Below are positions 56,612-64,000 of a DNA stretch of 64,000 nucleotides, in pieces. Position 1 is the stretch's first letter. The number at the start of each line of letters is the position of its first letter. The notes under the pieces were generated by a model. The model was not told the DNA's origin. It saw only the letters and a program-made list of their open reading frames with translations, and made no database searches. Source of the DNA: Calliopum simillimum (Eukaryota; Arthropoda; Insecta; Diptera; Lauxaniidae); assembly GCA_951812925.1 (NCBI GenBank), contig OX638370.1, forward strand, positions 92,456,897 through 92,520,896, in the 5' to 3' direction. Made by a program: the position numbers and the translations under genes.

Positions 56612-59600
56612 ATGAAACTAAAAGTGAGTGTTAAATGGCACTAATTAATAGAGACACAAAGTGTCATTAAAAAAAAAAAAAATAAAAGAATAATTTCTGA
56701 ATCCTTGAAACTATTAAAATTGCCGACCTATGTGTTACTAATTTAAGTTTGTATCTGCAGGTGTTCCTTGTTCTGTTTGCAGCTGCGCTGAGATTACAAA
56801 TTTTACCAGTTGCTTTTGCGCATGGATCAAAAACAACTATGTAAGTAAAAATTTGTTCGGAGTTATTTTTAGCAAAGCCAAAAAATTAAATGCACAAAAA
56901 GAACCGTTTTTCAATTCTCAGCGAACGCAGCAATTTACTACTTCACTTAAAAGTTCTTTCTAATGATAACAAAAATATGCTGTTAATAGCCGGTTTCCAC
57001 TTGCTTGCTTAAGGCGACTAAGTTGGTTTATGCTTAGTCACTCAGGGATATCAAAAATTAATACTCCCGTGGAATTTTCCTCAGACTTGCGTGCATTCTC
57101 CATTGCAGTCTGACAAAAATTCCCCGTGAATACTTATTCACGATAACCCCCATAGTCACAGCGAGCTTTAACCAAAATAAAGTTTTATATCAACCACGTC
57201 AAATTCGGCGTATGCAGGATTATTCTACTTAAAAACACTAATTAATAACTGCAAATAAAAGTTTCGTACCTGATCGTCTGAAGAAGATATTGCATTTTTA
57301 CTAATTTTTTTTCTTTGAGTGCATTTATTTTCATATTGTTTTAAGTTTTAAGAAAAAGATAAAAAACTGAGTATGCACAAAATTTTCTGTATGTTTTTAA
57401 ATTTAAAAACTGCAAACCAAAAAATCGTGACTGATTCCATTCAGGAGATATTGAATTTTTAACTATTTTTTATGCTTTTTTTAAAAAAACCCGGTTTTTT
57501 CGTATTTAAGACAAACACAAACAAAAACCAGATATACTAATAGTCACTCCAGATGTGATTTTTGATGCTTAGTCCGAATCCGGTCTTAGAATTGTTATTT
57601 TACATCTCGGTTTTGAGATATCCTCACGTAAAAGTTTAAAAAACACAATTTTTTCCTATTTTTGAAGTTATATAACAAGACAAGGTCATTTTAAGCTGAA
57701 AAATCTGGTATGACAACTAATAGCCCTAGTTTTTTTCTTCAAAACACAATTAAATTGATATCGAAATCTTTTTTTTTGTCGGAGATATCTTAACCTAATA
57801 TGCTAAAAAAGTGCATTTATTTAAAAGCTGAATGTTTCTACTTTCCAAAACAGTAATGCAATCGAAAATCAGTTGAAAATTGACGGAGTTACAAATGTTG
57901 AAGTGCGCGGAGTACACGAAAAACGGTTTTTAAACAATAACTTGAAAATTTGGGGGTGTTAGACAATTTTGAAAGGCATTTTCGTAATGTACTCATCGAG
58001 ACCAACAAAGTTTACTAGGTCGCTTCAAAAGTTCCAGATCACTGTAGCACAGTGTTATTTATTGAAAAGTTCTTTTTATAAAAGAATTGTTTCATAATTA
58101 AAATGTTTTTATTAAAGATTACTAAACTTGTCTGTACACGTACGTATTTTACACACGAATTTTTTTTTATTTGCAAAATAGAATTTAGCGCTTTTTTTGG
58201 GAAAAAACGCATTTTTTTGCAGGATTTTGTGCGTTTTCAAATTTAAAACTTGGCAACACTGTCTAAATCCTATTAAACTGTCAATGGCATGAGAGCAAAA
58301 AAATTACGCTAATTTTTGGAGAAAAAACTTATAAAACCACTACTTGAGTTCAGAAATAATTTTTTATTTCAGTTATTTTTGACTCCAGAAGGCCCCGCTG
58401 TATCCTCTAAATGTTCCATTTTACATAATTTTTAATTTTTCTCTCGTCCCCAAAGAATTTTTTTGTTACTAAGAAGTTTTATTTTCGCTATGCTTATTTT
58501 TAAATTTAGAAATAATTTCATAAAGAGCTGATTTTGACACTTTTCACATTTTTATCAGCAAAAATTCTTTGGACCAAAACCTTCAATTTAGTACAAAGAG
58601 AGCTCAATTATTTCCGCCTTCATTTTAAAGTTTTTTCGCGTATGCTTTTCGGACTAAATACTGCAAAACTTTACTTCTGGCTAACGAATACTCCTAATAT
58701 AAGTAAATAATTGCAAATAGTATTGCGATTTGGTAAGCAACAAACCAACTGCCAGAAAGTAAACCAAACGAGCCAGTGGGAACGCGGAGCTTTGATTTGA
58801 AAAGACCCATATAAATAGGCAAACGGAATCGGTTCAGTCCGTGTTTCTATACCTAAATCTCAACCGATTTGCTAGTTTTTTTTTTTGCTGGAAAGGTTCT
58901 GAGACAGAGTAGTACATAGGATTATATTTTTTTTTTTTTAAAATGGGTGGTGCAACGCCCCTAAATGAAAAAAACGCTCTCACTGCGAAACCACTGCATC
59001 GATTTTAGTGAAATTTGATATAGAGATAGGGTCAGCACTTCGGAGCGATAAAATTACCATTATGTTTTTTAGTGGGCGGTGCCACGCTTCTAAATGAAAA
59101 AACAGTTCTTACGTCTAAACCACAGCATCGAATTTTTACAAAATTTGGTATGGAGGTAGGGTTAGCAATAAGGACCGATAAAATGATCACTATCTTTTTT
59201 AGAAGGCAAGTCCACGCCACTAATTATACACTACGCTATCAGTGCTCAACTAATGCACCGATTTTTATGGCATTCGGTGCTGAGATAGGCTTAACACTAA
59301 GAAAGGCTGATTAAAAGCTTATAATTTTTAGCGGGGGTCGCCACGCCTGTAAATTGAATACACGATTTTAAGGCGAAACCGCTGCAGTAATTTTAATGTC
59401 ACTTGGAATAGCCGTCCGGTTACGCTAAGGATAGAAATTAAAAAGGATATTAAAAGTATTTGCTTCATAGTGAACAGTTCCTAGCTTCTCGAAAGAAAAT
59501 ATGCAGTTATCGTTACTAATTATAGCTACATGGGCTCTTTAAAGTCAAAACAAAGTGGTGAAGAGAATTGAAGCCACGATGAAGGAGAATTTTGGAGAGG

Positions 59601-59998
59601 TGTTTTCGGTATTTTTATGTAAAAACTATTCTTTTTGGGCTAAAATTAAAGAAAAAGGTTTCATATATTGCATCTGTATTATCCTACGAATTAGATATAA
59701 CATTTTATTTGGTCAAATGAGTCAATTATTGAAAACTTCACGAAAATATTCTCTTTTTCATTGCAGCGTTAAGCATAGTGATGTTGCGGATCCCGACACT
59801 ACAGGATTTTGGCAAAAACATACAACTTGGAAAGCACGTTGGGTTAAATATTGGCGTCCTAAAGCCATCTATGTGCCCGTTTGGAAAAAAGTTTGGGGAC
59901 CAGTGATACAAAACGAATGGGTGCCATTACCAAAAGCGCCACCTGGTTGGGAGCATAGTGATGAAAAATCGCACGTTAAAGAGGCAAGCTGGCGGTAA
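56612..59998 (+). CDS. Small secreted Trp/Lys-rich protein (3 exons)
   Basis: Exons 56612-56623, 56761-56840 and 59767-59998 join to 324 nt, 107 residues plus stop. The donors are GTGAGTG and GTAAGTA; the acceptors are TATCTGCAG and TTTCATTGCAG. Residues 1-24 (MKLKVFLVLFAAALRLQILP) form a classic signal peptide with probable cleavage after VAFA. The mature part has TGFWQKHTTWKARWVKYWRP, then YVPVWKKVWGPV and NEWVPLPKAPPGWEHS: aromatic-basic spacing like that of the large protein at 61029-62330. There are no Cys pairs, membrane segments or enzyme motifs. A role in extracellular matrix, cuticle or a secreted coating is inferred from composition only. Intron 2 (2.9 kb) holds several repeats. Confidence 0.85.
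57045..57151. mobile_element. GGGGGTTATCG MITE, copy 3, in intron 2 of the small WK gene
   Basis: The right end TATTCACGATAACCCCC and inner blocks CTCAGACTTGCG and GCAGTCTGAC match the family. The left end is diverged (GGGATATCAAAAATTAAT). TAGTCAC lies close to both ends (57035 and 57153) and may be the target duplication. Confidence 0.75.
57540..57840 (+). repeat. Single-arm relative of the 4831-5575 foldback
   Basis: GCTTAGTCCGAATCCGGTCT, TCGGTTTTGAGATATCCTCA and GGAGATATCTTAACCTAATA follow the same order as one arm of the foldback at 4831. Confidence 0.6.
58945..59420 (+). repeat. Four diverged tandem units of about 125 bp in intron 2
   Basis: Each unit has TTTTTTAGTGGGCGGTGCCACGC-like starts (58942, 59070, 59204, 59328), then AAACCACTGCATCGATTTT and AAATTTGGTATGGAGATAGG. 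Similar phrasing (GGTGCCACGC) occurs in dispersed repeat D. The ORFs at 59032-59220 and 59072-59314 derive from the repeat. Confidence 0.75.
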
Positions 59999-60172
59999 AA
60001 TTCAAAGTTATTATGCACCTGTTTTGATGCCATTAGATCTGTCATGATTAAATTTAGTACAATTACCTTAAGTTTAAGAATGTTTTAAGTTTTTGTTTTG
60101 TTTAATTTAAATTTTTTATTTTATTATAAATTTAATTATTTATTTTATTTAGTATTTTACATAAAAATATAC

Positions 60173-60178
60173 AATAAA
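60173..60178 (+). terminator. Polyadenylation signal for the small WK gene
   Basis: AATAAA in ATATACAATAAAATTACTTA lies about 175 nt after the stop at 59998. Confidence 0.5.
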
Positions 60179-60383
60179 ATTACTTAAATATTTAAATAAC
60201 AATTTTGTGTCCAACATGAATTCATGGGAGCTTCCAACGGAGGAAGCTTGTGCTCAAGTCTTAACAAATTTTTTGAATGGATGCCTTAATTAACTAACAT
60301 GGCTGCCTTGTGCAACCGATCTTAAGAACTAGCGACTGATTTATTTACAAGGATGAGGTCTAGCTAGATGGGCGTGGCCACAG

Positions 60384-60406
60384 CACACACACACATACAT
60401 ACATAC
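60384..60406. repeat. CA/CATA microsatellite
   Basis: CACACACACACATACATACATACG between the two convergent WK genes. Confidence 0.85.
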
Positions 60407-60946
60407 GCACAATAATTTAAATAAGGCTGTGTAAGAAGTATCGCTAAGAAGACTTTTGGGAAAAAAGTTGTATTCGGAAGGATGTGAGAGTAGGAAGTCA
60501 GAAATGCTGTTTAGGATTTGAAAGAATGAAGTCAAAAATCATTATGAGAATCTCATGAGCAAATGGTGAAGTGTTTTAAAAATCGTATATGACTATTAGT
60601 TTGTGCTTATTCTGAAGTTTTAAAGAATTTTTTTGTGAAAACGAAAAATTTTTTTAATAAATTCAAGGAATTAAATGGAATCAAAAACTATGCAGGAATA
60701 TAAATTCAATTATCTTGGCGAAATTTTCTTTCCATTTTTGAAGATGGCAGACTTACGTTCAAAGTCATAAATGAGAAAATTTGGTCTAAAAGTTCTTTAA
60801 TATTTTGAAGAATTTTTTATATGGAAAAATTTTTACGTTTGGGTCATTTAGTTTTTTTCTTGAAAATATTTGAAAGATAAATTTTTTCAGTGATTTTTTT
60901 TCAACTTCAGTCGATACTTCCAACAGCCTTAAACGTATACGTAAAA

Positions 60947-60952
60947 TTTATT
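60947..60952 (-). terminator. Polyadenylation signal for the large WK gene
   Basis: On the minus strand AATAAA (in CTATAAATAAATTTTACG) lies about 80 nt after the stop codon at 61029. Confidence 0.45.
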
Positions 60953-61028
60953 TATAGAATTGCATTAAATTATTGTAGGTATATGAAGATAAATGGCTTA
61001 ATTGTGTTTTGTTTTTTATGCTGCTGGC

Positions 61029-62330
61029 CTACGCGCCTGGAAATTTCAACGCCGACGTTCCCGTTTGCGTCGCAGGTGCGCTCTGTTTTGCTTGAAAATC
61101 TGTTGACTTCACTGGCCTTAATTGTGTGGACGCACCTGCCCCACTCGCATTGGCATCATCACGCTTCCACACTACTTTATCTTTGCCGCTCGCATCTTTG
61201 CGATCCCAACCATGTTCGACGTGATGATGATGATCATCATGATGATCTGGTGTAGGGAACCATTCGGATATTACTACAGGTTTCCAGATTTTCTTCCATG
61301 CCGGCACCCAAATTTCTTTCCAGCCAGGTACCCAAATTTGTTTCCAGGCTTCTTTCCATTCGAGTTTTTTATCTTCAACCCAAATTTGCTTTTTAGCTGG
61401 TTTCCAAATTTGCACCCAATCCTCTTTCCATTCGAGTTTCTTGTCGGGCACCCAGGTAAGTTTCTTCGCTGGCTTCCAGATCTGTTTCCAGGCTTCCTTC
61501 CATTCGAGTTTCTTGTCGTCGACCCAAACTTGTTTTTTCCCCGGCTTCCAAATTTGTTTCCATTCTTCCTTCCATTCGAGTTTTTTACTTGGCACCCAGA
61601 TTTGCTTTTTACCTGGTTTCCAGATTTTCTTCCAGTGTGACTTCCATACCAGCTTCTTTTTCCAGAGATCGTGACTTGTATACTCCCATCCCTCATGATC
61701 TTTTCCCAGATATTTCTCGCCAGGTATGCCAACCTTCACCCATTCAGGCGTCCAATACTGTTTCCATGCAGGCACTTGTATTTCTTTCCACGCTGGTACT
61801 TGTATTTCCTTCCAGACTGGCACCCAAATTTGTTTCCACGCTGGTACTTGTATTTCTTTCCATGCTGGCACCTTTGTTGGCACCCAAACTGGCTTCCATA
61901 TTTTCTTCCAATCTGGCACCTGTATCTCTTTCCATGCAGGCACTTGTATTTCTTTCCACACTGGTTTCCAAATCTGTTTCCAAGCAGGTACTTTAATATC
62001 CTTCCAGGCAGGCACCTTCACCGGCACCCAAACTGGCTTCCATATTTGTTTCCACGATGGATTCCAAATTTGTTTTTTTGCTGGTTTCCAAATTTTCTTC
62101 CAACCTTCTTTCCAGGTTACCTTCTTTTTCCAGTAGCCTGGGTCGTGATGGTGCTCATGGTGGTGATGTTCGTGTAGGTCATGATGCTCGATCTCATGAT
62201 GTTCATCGAAGCCAATACGCTGTTGAGCGACGCTGACACTGCTGGCTTGCGATGCGGCTGTTTGTTGATCGAGTAGTGCTTTGCCGGATGCAAGTGTGAC
62301 GATGTAGAGTAGCACACCGAGGAAGGTAAA
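61029..62330 (-). CDS. Large secreted Trp-rich tetrad-repeat protein (second and main exon)
   Basis: The exon begins after the acceptor ATTTCTTACAG (plus-strand complement at 62331) in phase 0 and runs 433 codons to TAG 61029-61031. The first residues (FTFLGVLLYIVTLASG) complete a signal peptide whose start ATG must be in a tiny upstream exon. Next come a His/Glu/Asp tract (HHEIEHHDLHEHHHHEHHH), about 150 residues of tetrads such as VPAWKEIQ and VPAWKQIW, a spacer (GEKYLGKDHEGWEYTSHD), four 24-residue repeats of the KKLEWKEAWKQIWKPAKK type, WFPTPDHHDDHHHHVEHGW, and a Ser/Ala/Gln tail. There are 52 Trp in 433 residues and no Cys. Similar aromatic phrasing in the gene at 56612 makes them a convergent local pair. 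An extracellular structural or cross-linked material is inferred; I recognise no named domain. Confidence 0.88.
   Translation of the reverse strand, partial: FTFLGVLLYIVTLASGKALLDQQTAASQASSVSVAQQRIGFDEHHEIEHHDLHEHHHHEHHHDPGYWKKKVTWKEGWKKIWKPAKKQIWNPSWKQIWKPVWVPVKVPAWKDIKVPAWKQIWKPVWKEIQVPAWKEIQVPDWKKIWKPVWVPTKVPAWKEIQVPAWKQIWVPVWKEIQVPAWKEIQVPAWKQYWTPEWVKVGIPGEKYLGKDHEGWEYTSHDLWKKKLVWKSHWKKIWKPGKKQIWVPSKKLEWKEEWKQIWKPGKKQVWVDDKKLEWKEAWKQIWKPAKKLTWVPDKKLEWKEDWVQIWKPAKKQIWVEDKKLEWKEAWKQIWVPGWKEIWVPAWKKIWKPVVISEWFPTPDHHDDHHHHVEHGWDRKDASGKDKVVWKRDDANASGAGASTQLRPVKSTDFQAKQSAPATQTGTSALKFPGA
61310..62130 (-). repeat. Coding minisatellite within the large WK gene
   Basis: The repeat-coding part is internally repetitive in DNA too. 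CCATTCGAGTTT recurs at about 72-bp steps (24 codons) at 61361-61590, and CTGGCACC/TTTCCA-type 24-bp steps recur at 61770-62050. The long ORFs on other frames here are shadows of the 3- and 12-base periodicity. Confidence 0.8.
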
Positions 62331-64000
62331 CTGTAAGAAATGAGAAAAATCGAAGAGTTAATTATTGCAATCGATATATATGGAATCGCTAGAGAAGTAT
62401 TTTAAAAAGTTTCTACAAAGCAAAAATAACGTCACAATGTGAATACTTTTATAAATGGCGTCTAATATCATTGTACTTTTAACATTTATGTTGTCAATAG
62501 ATAGAGAAACAGTTGACAACAATTCATCTAAATGGAGGTAGTTGTTTCCGACCAACAATTCAAAATGCTGTTAATCGACCACATTTGTGCATCAACTCAG
62601 GAGGTGCTTAGTTGACCGATTTAAGTTTTTCAACTAAATGACATCACGTCTTGAAGTAAGCTTTCTGTGAAAACAGAGCCCATTTTTTCATTTCTTGCAA
62701 AATGGACACCAATTCACATTATGACATTATTTTTGCGATAACTTGTGCATGCAATTGCTAGACTGATGACTGTAAGTCTGTAATTGTATAGCCAAACACT
62801 TAATAAAACTTCAACAAAACAAAAAGGACATTGTAATATTTTTTACAAAACGCTTTTACTTTCACTTTCAATACCCAAAAAAAAAAAATGCAGTCAACAC
62901 TTTTGCAAATTGGCAACATCATGAGCTGCAGCTAACACTTAATCGTTTGCCATTACAAACGTGGCTTTGAAATCAAAACAAAAAAATACAGACTATTCGT
63001 AGAAAATTATGTAAATGATAAATAAAAATCCTAATATAGCGAAAGTAAAACTGTTACCAACTCAAATGCCGACAAAACAAACGAAAAAACAGATAAAACC
63101 AACAACGACCGTTTGCCACAATTTCCGTAGTGGGTGTAAAATTGTAAAGGTCTGCACTGCATTGAATGGGGTCAATGTGTGCGCTGTTTTTGGGAACAAC
63201 AAAAGCAGATACGCTCAGTTTGAAATCAAAAATGACCAAAAAAATACTATGCAAAAGAGGCTCGAGACGGATGTTTGTAGCAAATTAAATTGGGTTGAGT
63301 TTATTATGCAATATGCGATATAGTACTACGATATTGTGTTTTCGTTTGAGTAGCTACTGCCCTCATTTAAAAAAGGGAATTAACACAATCAGCCGGTTTC
63401 GCTTTATTCATTTACCATGCTAATAAGATTGCATTTTGTTTTATTTCATTATTGTTATTTTGTTAAGATGCAAAATGGGGAAATGCGGGCTTTCAAAATT
63501 TTCTGCACAAATTTCCCAACGTATTGTATTAGCTATAAAAGTAAAAAAAACTTTTCTGCATATTAATTATAAAGTGATGCAATCAAAAAGAAAATGTATT
63601 TGTATGGTTATTAAAACGAAAGACTTAAGACACGAACTTTCAAAGCAATTAATGATATATAGACAGCTTTCAAGCAAACTTAAGCACTTAGAAGTAAAAG
63701 TTAATTTTAGAAAATTTAAACAAAAGACTTAAGTAACGAACTCGTTCGCTAAAATCCTCAGCAAAAACAGCTAAGTCACAAATAAACCAAATATTTTTAG
63801 CGCTACAATATCTAGTGGAAAAAACCACAACAGTTTTATTAAAAATTTTACAATTTTTAGTATATTTCTTCAAAAAACTATAGAAACATAAAAAACTGCT
63901 AACAAAGCTATTGCAATTACAGCATAATATTTAACTTTTTTCAGTAACTTCACTTAAAACGCTGTCACTTTCATAGAGAACTCATTAGCCTGCAGCGCTA
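62331..64000. other. Upstream region of the large WK gene; first exon not found
   Basis: AT-rich, with chance ORFs (63015-63323, 63436-63732) that have no recognisable domain. On the minus strand an ATG directly followed by GTAAATG (near 63413) and an ATGAAA followed by GTGACA (near 63973) could be the missing first coding exon. Neither is convincing, and the exon may lie outside the window. Confidence 0.4.

Noticed and set aside
61122..62177. Several long plus- and minus-strand ORFs overlapping the large WK gene
   Set aside because: They are shadows of a periodic coding repeat. Only the minus-strand frame has a signal peptide, a splice acceptor and coherent composition.
63015..63732. ORFs of 102 and 98 residues
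   Set aside because: No signal, domain, splice context or start context. Composition is that of the AT-rich background.

Overview
The window is eukaryotic, strongly AT-rich DNA from an insect. The genes have short exons with GT/AG introns, polyadenylation signals and dipteran-like transposons, and a fly-type RalGPS gene is present. I infer a higher fly (Brachycera), possibly a tephritid; the species cannot be fixed from the sequence alone. There is no sign of bacterial, organellar or CRISPR content.

Only three protein-coding genes can be supported. (1) RalGPS, plus strand, coding exons 40325-45734: a Ral guanine-nucleotide exchange factor with a CDC25/RasGEF domain and a C-terminal PH domain. 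It has seven coding exons, one of them a 108-nt symmetric cassette. A non-coding exon probably starts at 40230, and a possible distal 5' exon ends at 6217. (2) A small secreted tryptophan/lysine-rich protein, plus strand, three exons, 56612-59998. (3) A large secreted protein, minus strand, 61029-62330, with 52 tryptophans in 433 residues laid out in a strict four-residue register and flanked by His-rich tracts. Its first, very short coding exon was not located. Genes 2 and 3 converge and share WK-type motifs, so they look like a local family of extracellular structural proteins.

The rest is a dense and often nested graveyard of mobile DNA. From left to right: MITEs, one nested in another (432-3848); a 745-bp foldback (4831-5575); a dispersed repeat carrying GTGCCACGCCCTCTTGT-like tandem units (7465-8200, 16585-17228, 25825-26880, 38578-39358, fragments at 32205, 52985 and 55793); Tc1/mariner-type transposase relics (10680-11600, 22462-23385, 32100-32190, 35226-35663); two Foldback-like elements with direct target-site duplications and paralogous empty sites in the window (17308-18570 and 29508-31163); a hAT-type MITE with a perfect 8-bp duplication (25872-26124); a TTAA-flanked long-TIR element (27927-28616); and a three-level nest at 52985-55980, where a dispersed repeat is split by a 5'-truncated LINE that is itself split by a full-length 1286-bp mariner with three nonsense codons.

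The 34 kb between the putative RalGPS 5' exon and exon 2 would be one TE-filled intron if that exon is real; otherwise it is intergenic. Intervals with no entry of their own showed me nothing beyond AT-rich sequence and simple repeats.
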